From Bidens hawaiensis (lineage: Eukaryota > Streptophyta > Magnoliopsida > Asterales > Asteraceae): 64,000 bases of DNA. Shown piece after piece: positions 34,078-47,882 of the stretch (positions are counted from its first letter, which is position 1; the number at the start of each line of letters is the position of its first letter). Location: NCBI GenBank assembly GCA_021521415.1, contig JAIQDT010000186.1, positions 2,146,001 through 2,210,000 of the forward strand, read 5' to 3'. A program made the translations under genes and the position numbers. The notes beneath the pieces were generated by a model, which was not told the origin of the DNA, did no database searches, and saw only the letters and a list, made by a program, of their open reading frames with translations.

Positions 34078-34685
34078 GGGAAAATTCCCAAAATAAGCGT
34101 TTAGGAAAACGTTTTTCAGGTTTTAGGTGTCATTTGCAAGAAATTTTCAAAATAAGTATTATAATTTAGTCGTGACGAGTAGTTTGTATAACCAATTAAA
34201 ACTTGACACGTGTCTTTAAACTAACCGTAACGAACAGATTTACTAACCATTTACTCGTCATAACTAAATAAGTTTTATGTCTCGCAATCAACTCCCACGA
34301 GTAATTCATAAGTTCTTTAGTCGCGACAAGTAGATTGTAAGGTTAAACTAGTTGCGGCGAGTTAACTACTAATAAACTACTCGTGTAGGGAATGTAAACT
34401 AGGTAAAACTAGTAGTCGCGACTAAAGGACTTATAAATTACTAGTGGGCGTTGATTATGATGCATGAAACTTATTTAGTCGTGACGAGCAAATTATTAGT
34501 GAACCTGCTCGTTATGGTTAGTTTAAGGGCACGTGCCAAGTTTTAACTGGTTCTACAAACTACTCGTGTGTAATCATAAACTACTCGTCACGACTAGTTT
34601 ATAATACCTATTTTGATAATTTCTTGCAAATGACACCTAAAACCTGAAAAACGTTTTCATAAATGCTTATTTTGAGAATTTTCTC
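34078..34685. mobile_element. MULE-type miniature foldback element
   Basis: A 608-base element with a perfect 9-bp target duplication TAAATAATA (34069-34077 and 34686-34694), typical of Mutator-like elements. Almost the whole length is an inverted repeat: the left arm GGGAAAATTCCCAAAATAAG matches the right arm read inverted, GAGAAAATTCTCAAAATAAG. The homology continues through AGGTTTTAGGTGTCATTTGC and several CGTGACGAGTAGTTT words to a centre near 34380. No coding. Confidence 0.9.
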
Positions 34686-34904
34686 TAAATAATATGTTTA
34701 GAAAAGTTGTGAATTGGTGATGAACAAATAGTGGCATAGAGTCTAGCAAGATGGATAAGTTGTTTTGCGTATAAAGCTTAGGTCAAGAGTTATGATATGC
34801 GGTTTCCACATCATGCTATAGCCCCCTTACCCACCCTCCAACTTTCAAAATTATTACTACCTTTATAAAGAAGATGATGACGACGATGATTATAATTATT
34901 AATT

Positions 34905-35491
34905 GGAAAATTGGATATTAATAATCCCAACAATCAACTATTGGCCAATAATAATCCCAACTAACAATGTGACCGGTAATAATACCAACTATCAGTTTTG
35001 TTACCAATAACAATCTCAGTTAAATAAAACAGTTAACTCCGTTAATTATTGATGACATGGTGTGTGACGTGGCATGTGACTGTTAAACAAGGTGGTTATT
35101 GTTCAAACTGGGTCGAGCCTGAAACTTTTAGACGGGTTGAAAAATATAAATACAGATTACCGGGCTAATTTTCTTTGAGATGATTGAAAGATACATAACG
35201 ATTAGAAAAGTTGGCTGTAGAAACGAACATGCTTAATTTTCTTTGAGAGGATATCAGAATTTGATATGTATATTTAAGATTTAAAATAAAATGAAAAAGC
35301 ACACATCACCCGCCAAGTAATCACCACGTCACGCGCCATGTCATCAATAATTAACGGAGTTAACTGTTTTATTTAACTGAGATTGTTATTGGTAACAAAA
35401 CTGATAGTTGGTATTATTACCGGTCACATTGTTAGTTGGGATTATTATTGGCCAATAGTTGATAGTTTGGATTATTAATATCCAATTTTCC
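34905..35491. mobile_element. Second MULE-type miniature element with ~160-bp inverted ends
   Basis: A 587-base element with a perfect 9-bp target duplication TTATTAATT (34896-34904 and 35492-35500). The arms 34905-35065 and 35330-35491 are near-perfect inverted copies (GGAAAATTGGATATTAATAA at both tips; AACAGTTAACTCCGTTAATT inside). The 260-base middle is unrelated to the element at 34078. No coding. Confidence 0.9.
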
Positions 35492-35500
35492 TTATTAATT

Positions 35501-37349
35501 TTTTATTATTAGATAATACAGGTGTATAAAGGAATCAGTTAACCGAATTGAATCTACACCATTAGCTGATTTGAAACCAAATTACAGGAACCAGTTTGAA
35601 ACCGACGGTTTATAACCGAGAGCTGGGTAATCGGTTTGATCTTTTGACTAGGAGCTGATTAGGTTTCAACTTGAACCGCTGAATTGGTTTAGGGTTTTTA
35701 ATTGAATTGTGAACCTAATTAGATTACATAATCGCCATGCTTGCGGTGCGCGCATACAATGTATATATGTGTGACCATCGGGTGGGCAAAAGTTGAAATT
35801 GCACTAATTTTGACGTTATTTTACTAATCTCGGCAAAATAACGTTAAAAGTGACGGAAGGTTAATCATGCATCATGTGGTGACGTTGATAGCCGAAAGAC
35901 CATGGTAGAGGTAAAGCTGTCTACATATCACCCTCCTCAAACCCTACCATAGCTTTGCTATTGGTGGGATATACTGAATATGATAATAATGATGAATTGA
36001 ATTGTGATTTCGGCTTATTATATGTTTAGATATTGTATTTTATGCACAAGAGCGATACAAACCGAACTGAAAAGATTTAGAGCACGAGCCAGATTTGAGT
36101 TGCTCAATAAAAGTTTGACTCATTGCAATTCTAATTAGGGCATGAGCCAAATTTGAGTTGCTCAATAAAAGTTTGAGTCACTTGCAATTCTAATTCTACC
36201 TAGACTAATAAAAATAGTTAAAAGGATATTTACAGTAGAATAGTGATATACATTATACATGTATAATAAAACACCTAATATTCTAAACCACTTGTATATC
36301 TTCAACAATTTACTCTATATTTTCACCTTTGATTTACCTCATGCATATCATGATTCTTTTAGGCATATATTTAACCTGACGCGCATATAAACTTTTTATA
36401 ATATATTTATTTTTGAATTAAAACAAATAAGAAAGAAACAAATCCGACTTAATTAAGAACGTTGTCTCAACCATCAACATAACGGCCATGCGTTTAAAGA
36501 TAAGTCAAAATTTTATTTTCTTTTGGGTTGCAAAAGGAACGATGAAAAGAGTGCCGGGTAGACTTTTGCTTTTTTGACTACATAGGCTTACCACCGAATT
36601 TCTTGGCACCTAATTCTATAATTCTTTTCTTCTTCTTTGTTACCCTATATTTTTAAACAATGAATATAGCTCGACTACTTGATTAACCTAATAACAAAAT
36701 ACAACCCTATACGTCTACATCGCAGAGCACATCATCTTCTGTTCTGGAGAAAAACCGCTGCCCAAAAGTCCGCTGCGGTAAAACCTAGTAGGTATTGGAT
36801 TCAAACTTAAGACCTTACGGTCTTTAACCCGAATATTCATTTCTCATCTAATGTCAGTTAAACTAAAGCTTATTAATACTTAGCAATACGAGTTTTTATA
36901 TAGTATTACTTTTATTATTTTGAACAAACATCTCCTCTTAAATAAGTTAAGAATATTATCATTAAAAAAAAGAGAAGCATAATCCCCAGAATTGGAGCAA
37001 GAAAAAGAAGTTTGGAGTGGAAAAATTAAATTGCATTTTTTTAAGGTTTATTAAAATTTAATAATTCCCTAGTGGTGATGGCCGGCGACCACTCTAGTAG
37101 GGGAGGAGTTAGTAGTGACTGTGGGGCCATAACAAAATAAATGAAAAATAAATAAAAACCCTATTTTAGTAAATACGTTTCATTTAACCTATTTTGATAA
37201 ATAAATTTTACTTACACCCTATTTTGGTAAAAAACTCAGTAGAAGTGACTCAACGCTACTTATAGAAATGTGTTAAATATTATTAATTGGTTTACATTAT
37301 ATAATATAAGAAAGTGTTTAGATTTGTCTTAATTATAAAAATATTATAT
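35501..37349. other. Region without a recognised gene
   Basis: A/T-rich. It holds a tandem pair of about 57 bases at 36082-36196 (GAGCC(A)GATTTGAGTTGCTC type). No coding signature or element boundary recognised. Confidence 0.4.
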
Positions 37350-37358
37350 TATGATTGT

Positions 37359-38720
37359 AGGGTCAAGTTATTCTACAAAGGGTAACAAAAATAAGAAGTG
37401 TGAGAATCCACAAATAATTGACATGTGTCAAGTGGGGACCAAAAGAAAAAGGGTATAAAGGTAATTGTATACATTTTCTCTCTCCACATGCAATGCACAT
37501 GTTAATACCCTCATCATTTTAGAACGTTTATAACTTTTTCGTATAATATTATTTTTTTTTAAAAAATTCATCATAATAACAAGTGTTTTTTATCTTTAAT
37601 ATGAATATGATTTTTGTTATATAAAATTTAAAGCAAAAATCACGTTATTGTGTCTTTTCGCACACCATTGTTTCTTTTTTCGTCATTGTGTCTTTTCGCA
37701 CACCATTGTGTCTTTTTGCTTATCATTGTGTCTTCTTTCGTCATTGTGTCTTTTCGCTAACCATTGTGTCTTTTCGCACACCATTGTGTCTTTTCGCTTA
37801 TCATTGTTTCTTTTTTCGTCATTATGTTTTTTCGTTATCGTGTCTTCCAACTCATCATTATGTTTTTTTAAATACTAATAACACCGTTGTGTAATAATAA
37901 TACGTAAAAATAATGATAAAATAACAACAAATTATCTAATACATAAACACAATGATTAATACATGTTACACAATAACATGAAACGTAAAACACAATGGTG
38001 AATACGTATAACACAATGACCTAAAACGTAAGACACAATGGTGAATACGTATAACACAATAACCTAAAACGTAAGACACAATGGTGAATATATATAACAC
38101 AATGACTTGAAACGTAAAACACAATGGAAACAACATATACACAATGACTTGAACTAATACACAATGGACGCAATATTATTTTTCTCAAATTAAATGAATT
38201 TGTCATATGTCAATCCGAATAAAAGACAATGACATATTGCACAATGACTAAAAGTTAATGACGAACAAAATGGCACAATGACGTAATCTTTGTCGTTAAT
38301 ATGAGTACCAATTGAAAAATATAATGATCAAAATTTGTAATACAATTCATATAAAAACTGAACTAAAAAAGACGATGAACAACACAAACACAATTAAAAA
38401 ACCCATTAATTTTTTTTTATTTTTATGTAACAATATGATACTCATATTAAAGATAAAAAAATGCTTATTATTATGATTAATTTTTTTTAGAAAAAATAAT
38501 GTCGTATGAAAAAGTTATGGACATTTTAAAATGATAGGAAAATTGACATGTGTATTGCATATAGAGAAAGAAAGTCAACAAATGTGGGTTATTAACTTCA
38601 TGCCCTTTCTATCAATTTTTATTTATTAAATTAATCTCAACAATTCAAATATAAAATCAATGGACTAGATTCCTTCTCACCCTTTTTATTTTTGTTATCC
38701 TTTGTATTTTAACTTTACCC
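37359..38720. mobile_element. MULE-like foldback element filled with ACACAATG minisatellite
   Basis: A 1362-base element between TATGATTGT (37350-37358) and TATGATAGT (38721-38729), a 9-bp duplication with one mismatch. The tips AGGGTCAAGTT and, read inverted, GGGTAAAGTTAAAA are related, and homology continues through GGGTAACAAAAATA. The left interior (37645-37860) is about ten units of CATTGTGTCTTTTCGC; the right interior (37945-38290) is built on ACACAATG with GTGAATACGTATA spacers, so the two interiors are complementary in their core. No coding; apparent open frames are translations of the repeat. Confidence 0.75.
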
Positions 38721-38729
38721 TATGATAGT

Positions 38730-40559
38730 TATAGTGATTAGTGAAGATGTTGTAATCTAAGCTTCACTTAGGCAGGCAAGGAGAGTTTCACATAAGTATC
38801 ACTAAACATATGTTATGGTTTATGATTAATCCCGTTCATCTATGAAATAAATATTTTGAAATAATATTGTTTTAACACTTATACTTTCATAAATAAAATA
38901 TTGGAGATAGATCAAATACAAATAGAAAAACAATACTAATTTTGCGAACTAACATTGAAATCAAATACTAATTACGAATTCAATGAGATCAGAGAAACAA
39001 ACTACACCTGAATCGCCGACAACCACAACGAACGTAGCTGAAACTCACCGGCGTGATCTTTGACTTTTCAATTGCGGTAAGTAATTGCTCAATTACCTCC
39101 GCTCAATTGCAGAGTTTGAAGAACACTCAACAATTGCAATCATTTTAGTTACAGAGCTTGAAGAACGATTAAGGATTGTAGCCAATTTCAAATACATAAC
39201 TTGAAATTACCTTCGACCGATCAATCATTTGATCAATTGTAGTTATATAGATGCAAAATCAATCAATTGAAAAAACAGAGTGTGCGATTTGCCAATTAGT
39301 CTGTAGTTACATGGGTGATTTGAAGCAAGTTATTAAGAAAAGAGAATAAGGTACAATAATTACTTTACTTACAAAATAATTACTCTAGTTGAAACAAGTA
39401 GTCTAATTTGGTTTAGTGTAATTACTTGTGTTAGTAGTGCAATTATCTTTATGAGTAGTGTAAATTTAGTGTAGTGTAATTACTTGTGTTAGTAGTGCAC
39501 TTATCTTTATGAGTAGTGTAATTACTATTACACTATTTTATTTTTATAGCATAATTATTCTAGTTGAAAACTGTAATTACACGATGTTATTTGTATGTTT
39601 AGTATGTTAATTTTATTTGTACCGGATCTCACCCCTAAAATATATTAATATTTATTTAGGTTTTAAAGATTACATATATTTCATAATTTGATTATGTCAT
39701 TTGTTGTCAATTACTCAATTTATTTTTGAAGGTCGTTTGTTAGTCAATAACTTAGAGTCTTGGTTCTAAAATTTGATTGGGTTGAGAGACAATTAGTTTA
39801 TACACAAGCGAACTTAAACAAACATAGATGAACGGGATTAAAATAACGCAAATAAACAAATAAGACATGTCTTCATGTTCGTCCGTTTACTATTTAAATA
39901 TACAAACTTTTTGTTGAATGTTCATTAAAAGTTTGATTAAGTTGGTTCACGTGCCTAAATTGAGTAATCGATGAAGATATGACTAATTTCTAATTAGAAA
40001 TCTTAAAACCAACAAAATGTATTGTGTCTCTCGGTACAAATTTAGGCCCAATTGGTCTTAAATTATAATTATTATATTACTTTGGTCTTTTCCTATGGCA
40101 TATTAGTATAGGCCTCTCAAATTAGCATTTTATTTGTGTTTCAATAATATATGAATGTATTTCGAAACTACGTTTCAGTGAATTGGCCCACTACACTCTT
40201 CGACTCATAGCCCAGAGTAATGGGCTGCTCAAAGATTAGCAAGTTGATTTACTATGAGTAATGAGACCCATGCAATCTAAAGTAAACCTAAGCCTGAAGG
40301 CTTCACTAATCTAGTAATCATCCTAATAGGTTCAATTCGATTTTCAGTTTTTTAATTCTAATTTGAATAGCAAAATACAGTCGCAGACACGCGTCTTTAT
40401 TGAAAGGGTTTATATTGCATGGAAAAATAAATGAAATATGCACAACGATAGTGAATTCTGTATTTTGGGTGTTAAAAGACATGTTCTGAGTGTTCTTGCT
40501 TCTATCTCTACGATATAAGGAAATCATAGACAAAATCATTTGGTCTTAGTTCCTAGAGT
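38730..40559. other. Region without a recognised gene
   Basis: Contains a tandem pair of about 58 bases at 39413-39530 (GTAATTACTTGTGTTAGTAGT repeated, differing at a few bases). Otherwise featureless and A/T-rich. Confidence 0.4.
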
Positions 40560-43110
40560 GACAAGAGTTTATAGACACATTTAAGAATTGATTCCTTAAG
40601 TCAAACAAGTTCTTTCGAGGATTCGGTTATTGAAATTTCTTGGCTTCGGTTTTAGCATTTACGGGATTTCCCTCTATATTGCCTGCTTTGGTTAAATGTA
40701 TTTTCTTGTATGCTAGATTTTCAGTTCTAGTAAACGGATCTCCCGCTCTTGAATTCCCATGTCAACCAGGGTGAGACGAGGCTTTTTTATTATCGTGATT
40801 GACTCATATATTGTTGGGTGTCATTTAAAAAGCACGTGAATTAGTTGCCTTACACAGTCTTAAATGATCATTCCGGCGCCCAGTTCTCTCACATTAGTTA
40901 TACGCTAATGACGTAACTGTTATAGGAGATTGGTCTATATGGCAAATGCGAAAAATATCACTAGACTTTTTCGTTGTTTCTATCTATGATTTGGTCTCAA
41001 AATAAATTTGTAACAATCGAACTTGTATGGAACTAGGGTGGAGTCAAATGAAGTTAACAGGCGGTGTCTTTTTTGGGCTGAAAAATAGCTTGCATACCTT
41101 TCATTTATCTTGGGTTATTGGTTGGTTCCGTCACGAATCGAATCGTGTGAATAATTGGAGACCGGAATTTGAAATCTTTGAATCTTGTCTTTCTTTATGG
41201 AAGACCTCAACTTTATCCATTAGTGGTATGCTTACTTTAATCAACTCGTTTTTAGAAAGCCTCTCAACAAATTATTTCTCTTTATATAAAGACTCCATGT
41301 AAAGTTATTGATGGTTTGGAGGCAGAGGCTACAAGGTGGATCATGCAATGACAAGAAAAATATTTATTGGGTGGCTTTGATCAGGTAGTTAAATCAAAAG
41401 AAGTCGAATTTTGGGAATGTGTGCTCTTGAACAACTTTTAACTAACAAATATGTATGGCGCTTGATTATTGAAGACCAAAGTCTATGGAAGGTAATGATT
41501 GTCGCTTTCCAGATATCATAAGCTAGATATCATAAGCTGGTGGCTGTAGCTAGAAGTTGCTAGCTAGTAGCTGGAAGCTGGTGGTTAGAAGCTGTAACTT
41601 TTTTAGAAATATTTAGGTGTTTGGTAGAGTGGCTGGAGTTTTTAATAAAACTAGTTGGGTGCTCGCGCGGTGCACTGCTCTAATCCGAAACCTATTCGGA
41701 CTTCACCCCTTTCAACTCAAAACCGTACTAACATGAACCGAACTAAATTAGCCTTTTTTGCATCGACTCGTTCCGACCCTAATTTGGACTTACATATGAC
41801 CCGGGCTTGCTTGACTCGACTTGTTGTCGATCCTAACCAATATTCACATAATATGTTAATTTTTTTAAAGTTAAAGAAGTATAACAATATGATACTCAAA
41901 GTAAAGATAATAAAATGCTCGTTTTTATGAAACAATTTTTTTTTTAAAAAATATTAACATGTGAAAAATTTAAAAAATCATGGGGTAGTTGGTTTTAAAT
42001 ATGAGTTAAATATGTAATTATTATATGAATTAATGAAAGATGATGGAAGCTCAAGTATCAAAATTGTAAAATTTAAAATACTAAAAGCTTGTAGCTTTCT
42101 AAACGCTAGTAGTTGAAACTTTTAGCTTCATGCTTTTTTTCCTAATCTAAAAGCTTTAAGTTACCTTAACCAAACAAGACTTTTCTATAAATATGAGTTT
42201 TTCTTAAAAGCTTGTAGCTTAAAAGCTCCTAAAAGCTCTTTGCCAAACATACCCTTAAAAGTGGATTGATGCTTGTCAAAAGAAATGCTTAGGGTTTAGA
42301 CAAACACTGTAAGGTTGGAATCAAACTTATCCATTGCGGGTTTGAAATTACAAAAAAGTAAAACAAAAAATGATTAGGGGTTGTATGGGAAACGAAGATA
42401 GCGTATAGTTCTGGATCGATCACCCTTGCGCTTCAAACGAGCCTTTCAAAGATGTATCCCGAGCTTATTCTCCTTGGAAGGTAATAAAAATATAGGGCAA
42501 ATGAATGTTATACATTGTTGGATCAAATATAGTTCGAATGTAGAGATGGAAGCAAATCCCATAGTCGTTGAACGAGATCACTAAATTGCAGCTGTGTAGC
42601 AATATACTCGAACACATGCAAGTATTAGGTGAAAAAGATAGTCGGTCGTGGTTGGGAGATAGCTCATGCCTCATGCCAGTTTTGGTAAGATTTATCACAA
42701 AGTTAAATTTGATGGAGGATTCCACACACAGTTATTTTTGTATGAAATGGAACACATGGATTCCAGTTAAATGTAGCATTTTTGGACGAAGTGAGGAGAT
42801 GTATTGATTTTTTAGTAGCCTTGAATAAAAGGAATATACATATCAACTCCCAAATGTGGAGATATGGTTATGTAGCAACAATGCCGTGGAAACATGTTAG
42901 TAGTTGATTCAAAGTCCCTCAATTCTTTATGGGTAGAGATCTTGTTGAATTACACAAGACAGAATACGAAAGAAAATTTATTCAAGGGATTGTTTCAAAT
43001 GTTCAATGGGCATTTGACGGGCATAAAACGATGCTCATTTCTCAAACAAACACGTAAGGGTGGATAATTATTTTGAAGACGTTATGTCTTTGGGGACAAG
43101 TAGATAAAGA
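40560..43110 (+). pseudogene. Degraded LINE ORF2 (reverse transcriptase to C-terminus)
   Basis: Scattered plus-strand blocks in LINE order: SVLVNGSPALEF (about 40720-40755, RT before the GLRQGDPLSP position), SHISY near 40890 where the YADD box is expected but lost, then an open stretch 41027-41302 with NSLHTFHLSW and LWKTSTLSISGMLTLINS (the post-palm LINE motif). Further on are WNTWIPVKCSIF (about 42750) and FFMGRDLVELHKTEYERKFIQGIV (42930-43000). Many stops and frame changes make it old. An A/T-rich insertion separates the two halves at about 41510-42255. Confidence 0.7.
41510..42255. mobile_element. Probable miniature element(s) within the old LINE
   Basis: The LINE reading stops after CTATGGAAGGTAATG (41485) and resumes near 42255. 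The inserted part is rich in AGCTGGTGGC / AAAAGCTTGTAGCTT words at its two ends (41520-41600 and 42085-42240), which are inverted relatives, as in a common plant hAT-like miniature family ending GGCAAAGAGCTTTTAGGAG (read inverted). Exact tips not resolved. Confidence 0.4.
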
Positions 43111-43920
43111 ATACATGAAAGAACAATACATTATAATTGAAATACTTGTATTGTAATTTTAGTATTAAACACGTAAATGTGCTGTTTTATTTTTTTCTCA
43201 TAAAAGTTGATGCTGGTTAATATTATTATTATTGTTATTAATAAGATGTCCCCCCACATGGCTAAAACCTCATTAGCCAAAATCCCTACACATATTCCCA
43301 AACCCCAATCATTAATTATTTAATTAGACGCCAAAGTAATGGATTTTTTTATTTAATTGAATTATTTATTTGCTTGACGTTAAGTTTTGAGTCCCTCATT
43401 GTCCAGTGTCCACCATCCATTTGGAACAACGAAACATGTAGACAATGAAGTTTTCTTTGTTTATATTAAAATTTAAAAATAAAAATAAAAATTCATGTCT
43501 CCATTCAATGTTAATATCAAAAAGGATAAACAGATTTCCTACGTGAAACAAAAAAGAGAAAAAAAACTAAAAAATCATGTTAAAACATTTAATTTAATAA
43601 AATATAAAAGTAGGCTACTTAATTGAGACATTTTTTTTAAAGTTGAGTGATATAATTGAAACACTTTTGAAATTTTATTACTGTTCTATTAAATTGCCCC
43701 TTACCTTAACTACTACATTTTATTTTATTAAGGTGTATTGGTTTTTATTAGTCCAAACTATTATCTTTTGTTCGTTGTCGGTCTCAACTAACTTATAGGT
43801 TGATAATGATCCCAACTTTTATCATATTTGTTCCCTACGGTTCGCGACTAACATAATGATAACGCCGTTAGTTGAAGGTCGCCAGAAAAATGTTTTTGGC
43901 TGGAAAAGTCACTTTTTTTT
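43111..43920. other. Region without a recognised gene
   Basis: A/T-rich. A segment at 43740-43870 (TTATTAGTCC, CAACTAACTTATAGG) faintly resembles the arms of the MULE-type element at 34905. Nothing else recognised. Confidence 0.35.
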
Positions 43921-44261
43921 GCCGGGAATTGAGTGTTATTCTCATAAATGATGTTTGTTAAACTATTCAACTTTAGTACACTTTTTATTTTTTTTGCAAC
44001 TTGACGTTTGACGTTTCGAGAATCATGCCATTTTTGTGCTTTTCCTTAAAACCGTCTAAATTTTGACGTATAGTCAGGGGTAGAGCGGTCATTTTGCATT
44101 TTTAACACTTTTTCTCATTTTTCTAATGTAGAGTTAAGTGCAATTTTCATACATGAAGTTTGGCCAACTACGTAATTTCACCATATTTTAATTTTTTTTT
44201 GTAACTAAGTACTTGATGTTAAAAAAAAACACATTTCGTACTTTTCGCTAACTGATGTGTG

Positions 44262-46120
44262 GGTAAAAGAACTTGTTTTAAGTATTTAATTTCGTGTATG
44301 TTAAGTATTTTTATATATCAAACACGAGTACTTTGAGTGGTTTATGTTTACAGGTGCTCGGAGCTTAAAGAAACTAATTTGGAGCATTTAGGATGACAAG
44401 AAATTGAGTTATGGGCAAAAAGGAAGCAATCGGGGAAATTCGGAAGTGATTCGTGCGCATCTAAAGTAAAAGGCATATCCGGGGATAGAAAATGAGTTAC
44501 ATAACCCATAGTATATGAATTTTGGGTTTCTCGACCATACGAGTACGAAAATGGAATAAAAATAACCGTAAGGCAGAAGGCTCAGACCGTAAGCTACAGG
44601 TTAGCCGTAGGCTACAGGTCCCAGGATGTAGCTTACGGCCTGGTATGACGGGAATTCGATTTTTGAAAGTTTTCTTCCACATTTAAGCTCGCTTAAACCC
44701 TAATTCGATTATGCTCATATTCTATCACCTTGGGGTGATTTGGGAGCCGTTATACCATCCTCACATCTAAAAATCCCCACAATCATCCATGTTCTCATGA
44801 TCTCAACAAACAATCAAGATATTCAAAATGCATATGCTAGGCTAAAGCTTTCGTGACCATCTCTATGCGTAGGGTTGTGTTTGTAGTTGGAGTTTATTGA
44901 TTTAAACCTTAACTTTGGATTTGGATAATCATTCAATTAGTCGAATCTTTATAATTGTTTGTGTGCTTAAACAGTTTTTTCGTAATTGAATGCTTAATAT
45001 TTTATCAGTTAATTGATTTGAGTTCTAAGAGTCATTGGCCCGTTTCTCTTTAACCATTAAGCCGATTGCATTTATCAAACCTTAAAACTGGTAATTAATT
45101 AGATTATTATTCATCTAAACCAATTGTTCGAATTAAGTTCTGACAATCAGTAATGTCATATATTTAGTCTTTTGATTATTTATTTAAACAAAGAGATTTC
45201 CGAATAGGTTTAATTAACTTATCCAATCTGCTTCGCAACCTGAAACCTGGAGTTGGTTATTTTTCTTATATGTGTTTACAAATTAAAGTTACTTGTTTTT
45301 CAAAGTATTTCACAATCAAACCATTTTCAAAAGCTTGCTTGACATCGTTTGTCCACATTAAGTTAGTTAATTAATAAGTCTTGAGTTTGATTAGCACTTT
45401 CCACTGATTCCTCGTGGATTCAACATCTTACTTGCCCTTGCTAGTAAATGTATTTTATAAATGTTTTTGATTAACCTTTCGACATTGATCATTAACACCG
45501 TCTATATTGGCCTTAAGTCAAGATAAAATTATCATATGGTGTGTGGATATATATAAAATTTCTCATCCCCTTTATATTAATTTATCACGTTAACTAAATC
45601 CTAACACAAAAATCATTCCTCGAACTCAATGGATGCTCAAATTCAATCAAACTCAATCAACAACTCATATGTGAAGAATCGAAGAACCCTAATTCATAAG
45701 TTTCACCAAACTTATTTTATTGTGTTTAGATTAGTATGTATAATAGATCTAATAACTAACTATTCTACGTAGGTTACACGCTACAAAAGCTAATTCTATT
45801 ATATTGAAAATTCATTATTTATTGAGAACTGGTTCGTCTGTGATATCCCCTTTCAAACGAATATGCGTTGGACTAATATAAGGCTTGGCATGAAGAAGGT
45901 AACGCAAACATGTTAATTACCACTCGAGCTTGCAATAGATATCAGTTATGCAACAATATATTTAAACACTGTAACAATACAATCTTAATAATCATTTTTA
46001 CTTAACTCTAATTCGTGAATCTTGTTAGTATTACATAAAGGTAAATGAATGGGTACCGATCACATCTTAAGTACTCGCATCGCACTGAGAGTGCCACATA
46101 ATCCGCCAGATCATCAAAAT
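44262..46120 (+). repeat. Possible degraded Athila-type LTR
   Basis: Starts TGATGTGTGGG beside one of the dispersed repeats. It contains a leader-like run of LTR words near its 3' part (CTAGGCTAAAGC, then GATTCCTCGTGGATTC at about 45408), resembling the end region of Athila/SIRE-type LTRs. No second copy and no clear target duplication in the window. A tandem TAGGCTACAGG/GTAGCTTACGG motif lies at 44590-44640. Sequence after about 45450 is unassigned. Confidence 0.35.
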
Positions 46121-47009
46121 AGTCAAGGTTAGTGAAAAGTACGAAATGGCATGATTATTGAAGCGTCAAGTGCTCAGTTGCAAAAAAAAAAAAAAAAATT
46201 AAATGTATAGAAGTTGCATAGTTGGCAGAAGCTCAGGTATGAAAATGACACTTAACTCAAGGTTAAAAGAAATGTGTAACATCCTATTTTCGGTTATAAT
46301 AATAAATGAAATTTCGTTTATTCAATAATGTGTCGTGCATCGGTTTAGATAATAAACTACAAGAGGGCGGACTTGGACTTTAGAATATGGAATAAGAGAT
46401 GGAATGGGCCTTAGGTCCATGGGCTTAAGGGAGTATAAACACCCCTTAAACCCTAATCCTTTTCATTTTTATCCATCTCTAAACCATAGCCTACACCATC
46501 AAGAACACACACAAACACCATCCTATAACCCGAGCCAATATTCGAAGGTGAAAACCCGAACCCGTTGGTGGTATAATGTGTGACGAACCAAAGCAACATC
46601 AAGACTAGACCGTGTTCGTAAACCGACTCGTTTAAGGTACGTTTATAACGAGAAATCGTTCATTTAGGTTGAGATTCATTTAGAAATCATAGATATGTTT
46701 GAATATGGTAAAAACAAATCAAACACAGCTATACTTGTTGAAATTCGTTAACATTTCATGGGTTTATTAATCATATGTTGATCCGTAAGTATATATCGGA
46801 CCAAAAACACCATTTATGCTCGATGTTGGACTGATTGGATGGTTGGGGTTTGTTGGCGTTGGTATTACGAGTCCATTGATACCAGATTCGTGTTATTTCA
46901 TCACGAAATGAGGATTAATTGGAAATCCTACACCTGTTGACTATTCTGCGTTCTTACTGATTTTGAATTTGATCCTGAGTCAAAGTCTGGATAAGAACAT
47001 ATGCTAATT

Positions 47010-47275
47010 CGTTATGAAAAAACGAATTAGGTCATTCATTATGTGCCCAGTTCGCTATGATAGGATAACGAATAAGGTGATTCGTTACTCACCAATTCGC
47101 TATGATAAAATAACGAATCAGGTGATTCGTTACTCACCAATTCGTTATGTTAAGATAACGAATCTGGAGATTCGTTACTCACCAATTCGTTATATTAAGA
47201 TAACAAATCAGGTGATTCGTTACTCACCATTCGCTATGTTAAGATAACGAACCAGTTAACGAATTAAGGATGATT
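47010..47275 (+). repeat. ~50-bp minisatellite in the solo LTR
   Basis: About five units, each with AATTCGCTATGATAAAATAA-like and CGAATCAGGTGATTCGTTAC-like halves. The unit itself is partly palindromic (TAACGAAT/ATTCGTTA). It occupies the place held by the AAGTTCGCT array in the related LTR at 3848. A 77-residue open frame here is only the repeat translated. Confidence 0.8.
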
Positions 47276-47882
47276 ACATAACGAATTAGAGGCAATTCAC
47301 TATAATGAATGAGTTAGAGAATAAAATAATAATTTAAGATTTCTAATAAAAAATGTGTTAAGACAGTTAATGGAAATAAAATTTTTTCAAGCTGACCTGA
47401 CAGCTCGACCCCAACCAGGGGCTCTGCTAGGGGCTGCCACCCCTACAACCCCGCTGCCCACGGACCCCTATTCGTTGAGAATTATAATTAAACTAGAGAT
47501 ACGATATGGATAGTGATAGTAATTAATACACGTGATTGTTATACGGTTAGCCGTGCACAACTAAAGAACGGGATAACCATTAACGATGAACGTAGCCAAG
47601 CTAAGGTGAGTTTCTAGCCCCATTCCTTGTTATGTTTTTGGGGCTGTGTGAATACTCGATGTGATTAGTTAATACACTTACCTTAAGTGGTAAGTGTATG
47701 CCTTGTATGATTTATGTATGAACGAATGCTTGATGGTGCGTGAACGATCTTCGGATATTGTATGTACCGCCAGGTGGTAGTTTAAAGAGATGCTTATTAT
47801 ATATGACGTATGAATAATGTATGTATGTATGAAAGTTATGATTATGAATATATAGACATGTATGGTATGGTTGTATAGAAGA

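Noticed and set aside
37648..38206. Cys/Phe/Leu-rich open frames
   Set aside because: Minisatellite translation inside a foldback element.
47014..47247. Repetitive 77-residue open frame
   Set aside because: It is a minisatellite of an LTR read as protein.
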